A DNA stretch of 64,000 bases from Faecalibacterium sp. An121 (GCF_002160915.1 NZ_NFLM01000001.1:186001-250000); one strand, 5' to 3'. Positions 9,389 through 17,918 are shown, counted from the first letter of the stretch. A program made the numbers and translations. Notes: generated from the sequence alone by a model not told the origin.

Positions 9389-9398
9389 GGGGGCGGCC

Positions 9399-11978
9399 AT
9401 GGCAGACAACGCAAAGCGGCTGGTGGTGGGGGTGCTGGCCCATGTGGACTCGGGCAAGACCACCCTGTCCGAGGCCATGCTGTACCGCTCGGGCGCCATC
9501 CGCAAACTGGGCCGGGTGGACCACCGGGATGCCTTTCTGGACACCGACAGCCTGGAGCGGGCCCGGGGCATCACCATCTTTTCCAAGCAGGCCCTGTTCA
9601 CCGCCGGCGATACCCAGGTGGCCTGGCTGGACACCCCCGGCCATGTGGACTTTTCGGCCGAGGCGGAGCGGACGGTGCAGGTGCTGGATTATGCGGTGCT
9701 GGTGATCAGCGGCCCCGACGGGGTGCAGAGCCACACCGAGACGCTGTGGGCCCTGCTGCGCCGGTGCCATGTCCCCACCTTCCTCTTTATCAATAAGATG
9801 GACCTGCCCGGCCCCGGCCGGGAGGCCCTGCTGGACCAGCTGCGCAGCCGGCTGGGGGAGGGCTTTGTGGATTTCGGGGCGGACGACGCCGCCCGGGACG
9901 AGGCCCTGGCCCTCTGCGACGAACAGCTGATGGAGGGATACCTGGCGGGACAGCCTCTGCCCCGGGAGGACATCGTCACCGCCATTGCCCGGCGCCATGT
10001 GTTCCCCTGCTGGTTTGGCTCGGCCCTCAAACTGGAGGGGGTGGACGCCCTGCTGGAGGGCCTGGACCGCTGGACCCGCCCCGCCCCCGCGGGGGAGCAC
10101 TTTGGGGCCCGGGTGTTCAAGGTCAGCCAGGACGAGCAGGGGGCCCGCCTGACCTGGCTGCGCGTGACCGGCGGGGCGCTCAAGGTGAAGGACACCCTGT
10201 CCGGCGGCCCCGAGGGGCAGCCGTGGTCGGCCAAGGCGGATCAGCTGCGGCTTTATTCGGGGGCACGGTATACCCTGGCCAGCCAGGTGCTGCCGGGGCA
10301 GGTGTGCGCCGTGACCGGCCTGGCTGACGCAAAACCCGGCGAGGGCCTGGGGGCCGAGCGGGACGCGGGCAGCCCTATGCTGGAGCCGGTGCTGACCTAC
10401 CAGGTCCTGCTGCCCGAGGGCGCCGACGTCCATACCGCCCTGGCGCAGCTGCGCCGCATCCAGGAGGAAGTACCCGAGCTGCACGTGGTGTGGGACGAGG
10501 CTTTGGGCCAGATCCATCTGCGCCTGATGGGGGAGATCCAGCTGGAAGTGCTGCAAAGTATGCTGGCCCGGCGGTTCGGGCTGGAGGCGTCCTTTGGGGA
10601 AGGGGGCATCCTGTATAAGGAGACCATCGCGGAACCGGTGGAGGGAGTGGGCCACTACGAGCCCCTGCGCCACTATGCTGAGGTCCACCTCAAGCTGGAA
10701 CCCCTGCCCCCCGGCAGCGGCATCCAGTACGACACCGACTGCCGGGAGGAGGTGCTGGCCCGCAACTGGCAACGGCTGGTCATCGCCAACCTGGAGGAAA
10801 AGGAACACCGGGGCGTCCTGACCGGGGCGCCTCTCACCGATGTCAGGATCACCCTCATTGCAGGGCGGGCCCACCTCAAGCACACCGAAGGGGGCGACTT
10901 CCGTCAGGCCGCCCTGCGTGCGGTGCGCCAGGGCCTGATGATGACAAAGAGCGTCCTGCTGGAGCCCTGGTATCATTTCCGGCTGGAACTGCCCGCCCAG
11001 AACCTGGGCCGCGCCATGAACGACATCCAGCAGATGGAGGGGACCTTCGGCCCGGCGGAGCAGACGGGAGACACCGCTGTTTTGGAGGGATCGGCGCCGG
11101 TCAGCGGGCTGCGGAGCTATCCCCGGCAGCTGGCGGGCTATACCCATGGCCGGGGCCGCATCACCCTGACCCCCGACAGCTACCAGCCCTGCCGCAACGC
11201 CGCCCAGGTCATCGAGGCGTCGGGCTATGACCCCCAGCGCGATCTGGACAACCCCGCCGACTCGGTGTTCTGCGCCCACGGCGCGGGCTTTGTGGTGCCC
11301 TGGGACAAGGTGCGGGAGCATATGCACGTGGAGAGCGGCTGGGGCAAGGCCAGGCCGTCCCGCCCGGAACCGGAAGACCAGCCCGCCCGCCGGGCCGCCT
11401 TCCGGGCCAGCCTGGAGGACGACGCGGAGCTGATGCGGATCTTTGAGCAGACCTACGGCCCCATCAAGCGTGACCCGCTGGCCGCCTTCCGCACCGTCAA
11501 AAAGGAGCGGCCCGATTTTGACAGCCGGCAGTGGAGCGTCCTGCCGGAATACCTGCTGGTGGACGGCTACAACATCATCTTTGCCTGGGAGGAACTGGCC
11601 GCCATTGCCAAAGACAGCCTGGCCGCCGCCCGGCAGAAGCTGATGGACATTCTGTGCAATTACCAGGGTTTCCGGCAGTGTGTGCTAATCCTGGTGTTCG
11701 ACGCCTACCGGGTGCCGGGCAGCCAGGGGAGCGTGGAACAGTACCACAACATCCATGTGGTCTACACCCGGGAGGCCGAGACCGCCGATATGTTCATCGA
11801 ACGGGTCACCCATGAGATCGGCCGGGACCGCCGGGTGCGGGTGGCCACCTCGGACGGGATGGAACAGATCATCATTCTGGGCCACGGAGCTTACCGCATC
11901 TCGGCCAGGCAGTTCCGCCTGGAGGTGGATGAGGTGGAGCGGGAGATCCGTGCCATGATCCAGCAGGAAAAAGGGTGA
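9399..11978 (+). CDS. TetM/EF-G-like translational GTPase fused to a YacP/Rae1-type NYN ribonuclease domain
   Basis: An 859-residue two-part protein. Residues 1 to about 650 are an EF-G-like GTPase of the ribosomal-protection kind: G1 AHVDSGKT (14-21), G2 RGITI (56-60), G3 DTPG (78-81), G4 NKMD (132-135), then domains II to V. After a charged linker of about 60 residues, the last ~145 residues match the YacP/NYN fold: VDGYN (about 720), VFDAYR (about 766), ETAD (about 793) and TSDGMEQ (about 818), with the acidic residues kept. In Bacillus, YacP (Rae1) cleaves mRNA in the ribosomal A site. A ribosome-acting GTPase coupled to mRNA cleavage is inferred. Pipelines often call the N-terminal part a tetracycline-resistance protein; that is not shown. 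The ATG at 9399 has AAGGGGG upstream. Confidence 0.85.
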   Translation: MADNAKRLVVGVLAHVDSGKTTLSEAMLYRSGAIRKLGRVDHRDAFLDTDSLERARGITIFSKQALFTAGDTQVAWLDTPGHVDFSAEAERTVQVLDYAVLVISGPDGVQSHTETLWALLRRCHVPTFLFINKMDLPGPGREALLDQLRSRLGEGFVDFGADDAARDEALALCDEQLMEGYLAGQPLPREDIVTAIARRHVFPCWFGSALKLEGVDALLEGLDRWTRPAPAGEHFGARVFKVSQDEQGARLTWLRVTGGALKVKDTLSGGPEGQPWSAKADQLRLYSGARYTLASQVLPGQVCAVTGLADAKPGEGLGAERDAGSPMLEPVLTYQVLLPEGADVHTALAQLRRIQEEVPELHVVWDEALGQIHLRLMGEIQLEVLQSMLARRFGLEASFGEGGILYKETIAEPVEGVGHYEPLRHYAEVHLKLEPLPPGSGIQYDTDCREEVLARNWQRLVIANLEEKEHRGVLTGAPLTDVRITLIAGRAHLKHTEGGDFRQAALRAVRQGLMMTKSVLLEPWYHFRLELPAQNLGRAMNDIQQMEGTFGPAEQTGDTAVLEGSAPVSGLRSYPRQLAGYTHGRGRITLTPDSYQPCRNAAQVIEASGYDPQRDLDNPADSVFCAHGAGFVVPWDKVREHMHVESGWGKARPSRPEPEDQPARRAAFRASLEDDAELMRIFEQTYGPIKRDPLAAFRTVKKERPDFDSRQWSVLPEYLLVDGYNIIFAWEELAAIAKDSLAAARQKLMDILCNYQGFRQCVLILVFDAYRVPGSQGSVEQYHNIHVVYTREAETADMFIERVTHEIGRDRRVRVATSDGMEQIIILGHGAYRISARQFRLEVDEVEREIRAMIQQEKG

Positions 11979-11986
11979 GGAGCGCC

Positions 11987-12871
11987 ATGGAACAGCTGAA
12001 CAAGGAATTCGTCTTTTCCCATATACCGCCCCGTGCGGCAGAGAGCCACAAGGGCAGCTATGGCCGCCTGCTGGTGGTGGCGGGCAGCCGCCGTTACCGC
12101 GGGGCCGCCGGCCTGGCGGCGGAAGGGGCGCTGCGGTCGGGGGCGGGCATCGTCACCCTGGCCTCGGTGGAGCCGGTGATCGGGGCGGCGGCTTCCCGCC
12201 TGCCCGAATGCTGTCTGCTGCCCTGCCCCGAAGGGGAGGAAGGCGGCATCGCGGCCGCCGGCCTGGAGATGCTGCAAGCCGCCGCAGCCCATGCAACGGT
12301 GCTGCTGCTGGGGCCGGGCCTGGGGCACACCGGGGACACCTGCGCCCTGGTGCAGGGCCTGCCGGCGCAGATGCGGGGCACGGTGGTGCTGGACGCCGAC
12401 GGCCTGAACGCCGCAGCGGATCTGCTGGCCCAGGGCGGAGCGATGCCCCTGCCGGCGTCCGGATCGCTGATCGTCACCCCGCACCCGGGGGAGATGGCCC
12501 GGCTGACCGGGCTTCCGGCCGAGCGGATCGCCGCCGACCGCCCGGGCGTGGCCAGCCGCTTTGCCGCGCAGTGGGGGTGCACGGTGGTGCTGAAAGGGCA
12601 CCGCACCCTCATCGCCGCCCCCGATGGCCGCCTGTGGCAGAACACCACCGGCAACCCAGGCCTGGCGCGGGGCGGCAGCGGGGATGTACTGGCGGGGATG
12701 ATCGCCGGCCTGGCGGCCTGTGGTCTGGACGCCCCTGCGGCAGCCGCCTGCGGAGTCTGGCTGCACGGCGCCGCCGCCGACCGCACCGCCGCACGCCTGG
12801 GACAGTACGGCATGCTGCCCCATGATATCCTGGCCGACCTGGGGGGCCTCTTTGCGGAAAATGGGCGGTGA
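11987..12871 (+). CDS. nnrD: ADP/ATP-dependent (S)-NAD(P)H-hydrate dehydratase
   Basis: Repairs hydrated NAD(P)H by nucleotide-dependent dehydration; cytosolic metabolite-repair enzyme of the YjeF C-terminal/ribokinase fold. The 294 residues hold only the dehydratase part; the N-terminal epimerase domain is absent. Motifs seen are GSYGRLLVVAGS near the N-terminus, DADGLN, VTPHPGEMARL, VVLKGH, and the nucleotide-binding TGNPGLARGGSGDVLAG near residue 225. The ATG at 11987 follows GTGAGGAG, 8 bases after the GTPase stop, so it is in the same operon. Confidence 0.92.
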   Translation: MEQLNKEFVFSHIPPRAAESHKGSYGRLLVVAGSRRYRGAAGLAAEGALRSGAGIVTLASVEPVIGAAASRLPECCLLPCPEGEEGGIAAAGLEMLQAAAAHATVLLLGPGLGHTGDTCALVQGLPAQMRGTVVLDADGLNAAADLLAQGGAMPLPASGSLIVTPHPGEMARLTGLPAERIAADRPGVASRFAAQWGCTVVLKGHRTLIAAPDGRLWQNTTGNPGLARGGSGDVLAGMIAGLAACGLDAPAAAACGVWLHGAAADRTAARLGQYGMLPHDILADLGGLFAENGR

Positions 12872-12920
12872 TACAGGAGGGAGGCCGTACAGAATGCATA
12901 TTTTAAACTCCTTCGTAGCA

Positions 12921-12950
12921 TTGGTCGGCATAAAACAACTATGGTACAAT
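12921..12950 (+). promoter_or_regulatory. Promoter between nnrD and ogt
   Basis: TTGGTC (12921-12926), 18-base spacer, TACAAT (12945-12950). It faces a short segment that ends in an intrinsic terminator, not a clear gene. Confidence 0.5.
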
Positions 12951-12956
12951 AAAAAG

Positions 12957-13020
12957 GCTCGCCAAACTGATGTACTGTCCGCACAATATGGGGCGGTTCA
13001 GCCCGGGGGTGCGGTTTTTG
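12957..13020 (+). ncRNA. Putative short RNA of about 64 nt ending in an intrinsic terminator
   Basis: Downstream of the promoter at 12921-12950, a nested hairpin (CCGCAC/GTGCGG at 12979-12984 and 13009-13014, enclosing GGGC/GCCC) is followed by T5 at 13015-13019. No good small ORF with a ribosome site fits. This could be a small RNA, or only a terminator for nnrD read-through. The family is not recognised. Confidence 0.35.
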
Positions 13021-13025
13021 TTGGG

Positions 13026-13493
13026 TCAAGGCTGCAAAGCCTGGCCCTGCTCCAGCGCCAGCAGGGCTTTTTTGCGCTCCAGGCCGCCGGCATAGCCGGT
13101 GAGGCTGCCCGAGGCGCCCACCACCCGGTGGCAGGGGATCATCAGCCAGATGGGGTTGCGGCGGCAGGCGCCGCCCACCGCCCGGGCCGCCGAGGGCCTG
13201 CCCAGGGCCGCGGCAAGCTGGCCGTAGCTGCGGGTCTGGCCGTAGGGGATGGCGCAGAGGGCGCGCCACACCTCCTGCTGGAAGGGGGTGCCCCGGGGCG
13301 CCAGAGGTATGGTGAAGCTCTGCCGCTGCCCGGCAAAGTATTCCGCCAGCTGGGCCGCCGCCTGGGCCAGCACCGGGCTGACAGGGCCCTGGGCCGGGAC
13401 TTCCTGCCCGCAAAAGCGCAGGCCGGTCACCGCGCCCCCTTCCTCCTCCAGGAGGATGGGGCCCAGAGGGCTGCGCCAACAGAGAGTATTCAA
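13026..13493 (-). CDS. ogt: Methylated-DNA--protein-cysteine methyltransferase
   Basis: Removes O6-alkyl groups from guanine in DNA by transferring them to its own cysteine. 155 residues, the usual Ogt length. The active-site motif PCHRV sits at about residue 120-124, and the helix-turn-helix region (YGQTRSYGQLAAALGRPSA) precedes it. I chose the TTG at 13493 because AAAGGAAG lies 7 bases upstream; a TTG at 13517 has no such site. Diverges from the sirtuin gene. Confidence 0.9.
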   Translation of the reverse strand: MNTLCWRSPLGPILLEEEGGAVTGLRFCGQEVPAQGPVSPVLAQAAAQLAEYFAGQRQSFTIPLAPRGTPFQQEVWRALCAIPYGQTRSYGQLAAALGRPSAARAVGGACRRNPIWLMIPCHRVVGASGSLTGYAGGLERKKALLALEQGQALQP

Positions 13494-13521
13494 ATTGACC
13501 GCTTCCTTTCTGCACAAAATA

Positions 13522-13530
13522 TGCTATACT
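13522..13530 (+). promoter_or_regulatory. Extended -10 promoter of the sirtuin gene
   Basis: TGcTATACT, 44 bases before the start at 13575. TTCCTT lies 16 bases upstream as a weak -35 box. Confidence 0.5.
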
Positions 13531-13574
13531 TTTACCATAGCACATTCTGCATCGTTTGGAAAGGGGCGGTTTTT

Positions 13575-14303
13575 ATGGTCAAAGCATTGGAAGACATCAT
13601 CGCGGCGAGCAGCAGCATCGTCTTTTTTGGGGGCGCGGGGGTCAGCACCGAGTCGGGCATCCCCGATTTCCGCAGCGTGGACGGGCTGTACCACCAGAAA
13701 TACGATTACCCGCCCGAGACCATCCTCAGCCATACCTTCTGGGAGCAGAACCCCCGTGAATTCTACCGTTTTTACCGGGACAAGATGATCGTCCGGGGTG
13801 CAAAGCCCAACGCGGCCCATCTGCGTCTGGCGCGGCTGGAACAGCAGGGCAAACTGAAGGCGGTGGTCACCCAGAACATCGACGGGCTGCATCAGGCGGC
13901 GGGCTCCAAAACGGTGTACGAGCTGCACGGCAGCACCCTGCGCAACTACTGCGTGGACTGCGGCAAATTCTACGATGTGGACTTTGTGGCAAACAGCACC
14001 GGTGTGCCCCGCTGCACCGTCTGCGGGGGCATCGTCAAGCCCGATGTGGTGCTGTATGAGGAATGCCTGGACGAGGCCACCATGGCGGGGGCCATCGCGG
14101 CCATCCGCAAGGCCGACACCCTGATCATCGGGGGCACCAGCCTGGTGGTCTACCCGGCGGCAGGACTGATCCATTATTTCCGGGGCAGGCATCTGGTGGT
14201 GATCAATATGCAGCCCACCGCCGCCGACAAAGCCGCCGATCTGTGCATCGCAAAGCCCATCGGCCAGGTGCTGAGCGAAAAAATAGACCTCGACGCCCAG
14301 TGA
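13575..14303 (+). CDS. cobB: NAD-dependent protein deacylase of the Sir2 family
   Basis: Removes acetyl or other acyl groups from lysines using NAD. 242 residues. The NAD-binding motif GAGVSTESGIPDFR (20-33), TQNIDGLH (about 99-106), catalytic His at about 118 (ELHGS), and a four-cysteine zinc site (CVDC and CTVC) are all present. The ATG at 13575 follows AAAGGGG. Divergent from ogt; no obvious operon partner. Confidence 0.93.
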   Translation: MVKALEDIIAASSSIVFFGGAGVSTESGIPDFRSVDGLYHQKYDYPPETILSHTFWEQNPREFYRFYRDKMIVRGAKPNAAHLRLARLEQQGKLKAVVTQNIDGLHQAAGSKTVYELHGSTLRNYCVDCGKFYDVDFVANSTGVPRCTVCGGIVKPDVVLYEECLDEATMAGAIAAIRKADTLIIGGTSLVVYPAAGLIHYFRGRHLVVINMQPTAADKAADLCIAKPIGQVLSEKIDLDAQ

Positions 14304-14323
14304 CACATTTTGCACCCGCTCCC

Positions 14324-14332
14324 TGTTAGAAT
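14324..14332 (+). promoter_or_regulatory. Extended -10 promoter
   Basis: TGtTAGAAT, 44 bases before the ATG at 14376. No clear -35 box. Confidence 0.4.
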
Positions 14333-14375
14333 AGGCCCACAGGCGTATGCGCTTGTAGGAAGGGGATCGAGTGGA

Positions 14376-14993
14376 ATGCAAACATTGGAACCGGCGGTGC
14401 AGGCGCGCCGCCTGTCGGCAGAGGAGTTCTGCCTGCTGGCCCGGCGGGAAGCCTCCAGCCTGTACCGCCCCCGCAGCGAAGTGATGCGGATGCTGACGGT
14501 GGGGCAGGCCTTCGGGATCTGCGGACCCCGGGCGGAGCCTCTGGCCGCCATGATCGAGCTGCCCCTGGCGGCGGACGTGGAGGCTGCGGCGGCCCTGCGG
14601 CAGATGCTGGGCAGGCAGGGCCTGGGCCGGGGGTCCGTGCTGGGGCCGCCGGTGGGGGACAGGGCCCTGCTGCCCGAGCTGCTGCAGGCGGCGCTGCGGG
14701 CTGTGGGCCGCCATGGAGGCCAGGTGTGGGCGGTGCTGGAGGCCGATGCCGACGCCGAGGAACTGCTGCCCATTTACTTAGAGGCGGGGCTGGCCCTGCG
14801 CGCCATCCGCCCGCTGAACGGCCTGGCTCCCTGCTGGCTGTTTGTACAGGTGCCCAGGGCCTGCCGGGCCGACCCGGTATGGGTGCCTTTGTCTGACAGG
14901 CCCCGGCTGGCCGCCCTGCTGGGGCGGGGCTGGTCGGCGGTGGACAGCGAGACCACCGCGCAGGGCACAGCTCTGGCCTTGAGCCTGGTCTGA
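14376..14993 (+). CDS. Hypothetical protein, possibly a divergent GNAT-fold protein
   Basis: A 205-residue soluble protein I do not recognise with confidence. The ATG at 14376 has AGGAAGGGG upstream. The pattern of an N-terminal helix pair, a central stretch (GRGSVLGPPVGD), then an Ala/Leu-rich helix and VWAVLEADAD resembles an acetyltransferase fold. No clear acetyl-CoA motif is seen, so this is a weak guess. It ends 41 bases before the dehydrogenase gene, possibly in one transcript. Confidence 0.55.
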   Translation: MQTLEPAVQARRLSAEEFCLLARREASSLYRPRSEVMRMLTVGQAFGICGPRAEPLAAMIELPLAADVEAAAALRQMLGRQGLGRGSVLGPPVGDRALLPELLQAALRAVGRHGGQVWAVLEADADAEELLPIYLEAGLALRAIRPLNGLAPCWLFVQVPRACRADPVWVPLSDRPRLAALLGRGWSAVDSETTAQGTALALSLV

Positions 14994-15034
14994 AGCAGGG
15001 CCGGACATGGAAGTGAAAGAGAGGAAAACGAGCC

Positions 15035-15997
15035 ATGAAACTGGTGATCCTGGAAAGTTATGTGATGCACCCGGGGGACCTGGACTGGTCGGGGCTGCGG
15101 GCGCTGGTGGACGACACCGACGAGTACGTCCGCACCGCCTATGAGGAGATCGCGCCCCGCATCGGGGACGCCCAGCTGGCGGTGGTGAACAAATGCCGCA
15201 TCGACGAGGGGGTGCTGGCCCGGTGTCCCGGCCTGCAGTGGGTGGGCATCATCGCCACCGGTACCGACAATCTGGACCTGGAGGCCTGCCGCCGCCACGG
15301 GGTCAAGGTGGCCAACGTGCCCGCCTACTCGACGTACAGCGTGGCGCAGATGGCGTTCAGCCTGCTGCTGGCCGTGTGTCAGTGCCCCGAGCGGCAGGAC
15401 AGGGCGGTGCGGGACGGCTACTGGCAGCTGCAGGTGCCCCCGGGCTATGGGATCCTGCCCCAGGTGGAGCTGTACGGCAAGACCTTTGGGGTGGTGGGTT
15501 ATGGCAATATAGGCCGTCAGGCGGCGCGGATCGCCCGGGCTATGGGGATGAAGGTGCTGGCCTGCACCCGCACACGCCGTCCGGCCGATGCCGCCGGCGG
15601 GGTGGAATTTGTGGAGCTGCCCGACCTGCTGGCGGCCAGCGATGTGGTCAGCCTCCACTGTCCCGCCACCCCCGCTACCCGGGGAATGATGGATGCCGCC
15701 GCCCTGGCCAGGATGAAGCCGGGCGCCATCCTGCTGAACACCGCCCGGGGGGCCCTGGTGGATGAGGCGGCCGTAGCCGCCGCCCTGGCCAGCGGGCAGC
15801 TGGGCTGGTATGCGGCCGATGCCTTTGCCGTCGAGCCGCTGCCCATGGACAGCCCGCTGCGCACGGCGCCCCACACCCTGTTCACCCCCCATGTGGCCTG
15901 GGCCACCGGCGGCGCGCTGCAGCGCCTGATGGAGATCACCGCCCAAAACCTTGCCACCTTTTTGCAGGGACACGGTCAAAACATCGTCAATCCATAA
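15035..15997 (+). CDS. D-2-hydroxyacid dehydrogenase (NAD-dependent)
   Basis: Interconverts 2-keto acids and D-2-hydroxy acids with NAD(P)H. 320 residues. The nucleotide-binding GYGNIG sits near residue 154, and the catalytic Arg (NTARGALVDE), Glu (AVEPLP) and His (TPHVAWAT) are present in order. The ATG at 15035 has GAGGAAAA upstream. The substrate (glycerate, lactate, phosphoglycerate or other) is not decided by sequence; there is no ACT domain, so SerA is unlikely. Confidence 0.9.
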   Translation: MKLVILESYVMHPGDLDWSGLRALVDDTDEYVRTAYEEIAPRIGDAQLAVVNKCRIDEGVLARCPGLQWVGIIATGTDNLDLEACRRHGVKVANVPAYSTYSVAQMAFSLLLAVCQCPERQDRAVRDGYWQLQVPPGYGILPQVELYGKTFGVVGYGNIGRQAARIARAMGMKVLACTRTRRPADAAGGVEFVELPDLLAASDVVSLHCPATPATRGMMDAAALARMKPGAILLNTARGALVDEAAVAAALASGQLGWYAADAFAVEPLPMDSPLRTAPHTLFTPHVAWATGGALQRLMEITAQNLATFLQGHGQNIVNP

Positions 15998-16003
15998 AAA
16001 AGC

Positions 16004-16034
16004 CCTGTCCAGCCGGCATATGCGGATGGACAGG
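16004..16034 (-). terminator. Terminator for the minus-strand gene ending at 16097
   Basis: CCTGTCCA/TGGACAGG stem (16004-16011 with 16027-16034), followed on the minus strand by GGCTTTTTT. Confidence 0.65.
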
Positions 16035-16059
16035 ACCGATACAGGGAGGTTATCACAAG

Positions 16060-16092
16060 ACGGCTTTGCCCCGGAGGGGGCAGGGCCGTTTT
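16060..16092 (+). terminator. Terminator for the dehydrogenase gene
   Basis: ACGGC...GCCGT outer stem with an inner TGCCCC/GGGGCA stem, followed by TTTT. Converges with the minus-strand terminator just beside it. Confidence 0.6.
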
Positions 16093-16096
16093 GTGT

Positions 16097-17290
16097 TTAC
16101 AGGGTGTAGCTCATGGCTTCGATGTGCTGGGTATCGGGGTCCGCGGGAGCGGCGTCCGCCTGCTCGTCTCTGCCGATGCTCACAGGGCCGACGGCCACCG
16201 CGCGGACGGCGCTCTGCAGCCCGTCGGGGCAGCAGATGCTCTTGCAGTTGTAGAAGGCCAGATGGTCCAGCACGTCGGCGGGGGTCAGACTGTCGTCCAG
16301 GGTGACATTTTTGCAGTCCACCAGGGTCAGCCCATCGGGGAAGGCGTCCAGCAGGGCCTTGTCCACCGTCAGCTCCATCTTGTCATAGAGGGGCTTGCCG
16401 GGCAGATAGTGCACCTCGCCGTCCAGAATGGTGTCGGGGATGGCATCCAGGGCGTCGGCCAGGCTTTCGGGCAGGTAGACATCCCCTTCGACCTGCAGAT
16501 ATTCCAGGTTGCTCAGCGGCTCGGCGCAGTCCTCGGTCAGGCGCAGGTCCCCCAGCACCAGCAGGCTGTCCCCAAAGCGCCGCAGGGAGACGCCGCTGAG
16601 GGTCAGATCGTCCTGTTCCACCGCGGTGCCGTCGGGCAGGATCACCAGTCGGGTGTCTGCATCAAACAGAGGGGCCAGATCCTCGGCCAGGCTCTCGGAC
16701 AGATAGGCCTCCTGGGTGGAGAAGCGCACCCCCTTGGCGGCCAGGGCCGCGCCGTCCAGGTCGCTGTCCACCGCGATCAGCCGCTTGCCGGCCCAGTAAA
16801 GGCGGCCTTCCTCGGCCCGCAGGGCAAAGGCCCGGTCGATGACAGCGTTGTTTTTCAGCACCACCGCTCCGTCGGGGTAGGTCTCTACCTTGCCGTTCAT
16901 CATGGCCTTGCTGGCCAGCACGGTGGCAAGGGAATCGGGACAGTAGACCATGCCGTTGATCAGCAGGCCCATATACTGGCGCAGGGCGTCTCCGGCGTCG
17001 GGGGTAATGGTCATCATCCCGTTGACGATCAGGAACTGGCGGCCGTTGGGGGTGTTGCGGCCGGTGAACAGGGTCTTGCCGTTGATGGTGTTCAGAGTGG
17101 TCTCGTCGTCCAGGTCGATGGTGTTCATGCAGTCGATCTGGATGGGGTAGCGGGCCAGCAGCTCCCGCACGCGGGGGGTGACGACCACCATCATGGCGTC
17201 CACCTCGATGCTTTCGTATTGGGCCAGGGTCTCCTCCTGCACCTTGCGCAGGTCACAGAACATGGTATCAATGGTCAGTTTCTTTGCCAT
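16097..17290 (-). CDS. Hypothetical protein coupled to an ECF sigma factor
   Basis: A 397-residue protein with no family I recognise. It has no signal peptide or membrane helix. The central and C-terminal parts contain repeated short units with alternating hydrophobic residues (for example LPESLADALDAIPD, DLTLSGVSLRRFGDSLLVLGDL), suggesting a repetitive beta-rich or leucine-rich-like solenoid. Its ribosome site (GGAGG) lies inside the last codons of the upstream sigma gene, with 3 bases between the genes, so translation is coupled. No transmembrane segment means it is not a classic anti-sigma factor. It could bind the sigma factor or be a target. Confidence 0.65.
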   Translation of the reverse strand: MAKKLTIDTMFCDLRKVQEETLAQYESIEVDAMMVVVTPRVRELLARYPIQIDCMNTIDLDDETTLNTINGKTLFTGRNTPNGRQFLIVNGMMTITPDAGDALRQYMGLLINGMVYCPDSLATVLASKAMMNGKVETYPDGAVVLKNNAVIDRAFALRAEEGRLYWAGKRLIAVDSDLDGAALAAKGVRFSTQEAYLSESLAEDLAPLFDADTRLVILPDGTAVEQDDLTLSGVSLRRFGDSLLVLGDLRLTEDCAEPLSNLEYLQVEGDVYLPESLADALDAIPDTILDGEVHYLPGKPLYDKMELTVDKALLDAFPDGLTLVDCKNVTLDDSLTPADVLDHLAFYNCKSICCPDGLQSAVRAVAVGPVSIGRDEQADAAPADPDTQHIEAMSYTL

Positions 17291-17293
17291 AAG

Positions 17294-17776
17294 TCAGTCC
17301 TCCTTCAGGGCTTGTTGCAGTGCTTTTCGGGCGCGGTACAGCCGGGTGCGTATGGTGGCGGCGGGCTGGCCGGTCATCCGGGCCAGCTCGGCTGCCGTAT
17401 AGCCCTCGTCGTACCGCAGAAAAAACAGGGTGGCGTCTTGCAGGGGCAGTTTGTTCAGCACAGAGGCCAGCTCCACATCCTGCAGCGCCGCTGCAGCGGC
17501 GCTGTCCTCCGGCTCGGCACCGGCGGGGGCGTACCGTTCCAGCAGCTGCTGCTCTTTGGCTTTGCGCCGCATCTGGTCGCAGAATAGGTTGTGGGCCGTC
17601 TCAAACAGCCAGGATTTTTGCTGGTGGGCGGTCAGGCCGGCCAGCTCGCTGCGGCGGCTCATGGCCCGCAGAAAAGCCTCCTGGGCCAGATCTTCGGCCA
17701 GCGACTCATCCCGGGTCAGGCGGCAGCAATAGCGCACCAGCTTGTCCCAAAAGGCATCGTAGAGCGTCTCCCACAC
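17294..17776 (-). CDS. ECF-type RNA polymerase sigma factor
   Basis: 160 residues with region 2 (YCCRLTRDESLAEDLAQEAFLRAM) and region 4 (LPLQDATLFFLRYDEGYTAAELA, then PAATIRTRLYRARKAL) of sigma-70 ECF proteins. I chose the GTG at 17776 because GGAGG lies 9 bases upstream. No neighbouring membrane anti-sigma gene is visible; the coupled downstream gene is of unknown function. The signal sensed is unknown. Confidence 0.9.
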   Translation of the reverse strand: MWETLYDAFWDKLVRYCCRLTRDESLAEDLAQEAFLRAMSRRSELAGLTAHQQKSWLFETAHNLFCDQMRRKAKEQQLLERYAPAGAEPEDSAAAAALQDVELASVLNKLPLQDATLFFLRYDEGYTAAELARMTGQPAATIRTRLYRARKALQQALKED

Positions 17777-17885
17777 GGCGTTTCACCTCCTGCCAGCGGC
17801 CCGGCCTGCGCTTTTGCCTCGCAGCCGCTTCTGCCTGTTAGACGAATGGGAAGGGCGGAGTGTTTCAGACCCCGGCAAAAAAATA

Positions 17886-17909
17886 CCCGCTCCTTTTTTG
17901 AGGAGCGGG
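17886..17909. terminator. Bidirectional terminator between sigma gene region and aminotransferase
   Basis: CCCGCTCC/GGAGCGGG perfect stem, T-runs on both sides (A7 to the left, A5 to the right on the plus strand). It serves mainly the aminotransferase gene, which ends 10 bases away. Confidence 0.8.
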
Positions 17910-17918
17910 AAAAATCTG

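Noticed and set aside
9399-11978. Calling this gene a tetracycline-resistance determinant
   Set aside because: The GTPase part resembles TetM-type proteins only at family level, lies in chromosomal context and carries an NYN ribonuclease domain. Resistance cannot be claimed.
13595-14714. Minus-strand frames over the sirtuin gene
   Set aside because: Antisense to an intact Sir2 gene with all catalytic motifs; shadows.
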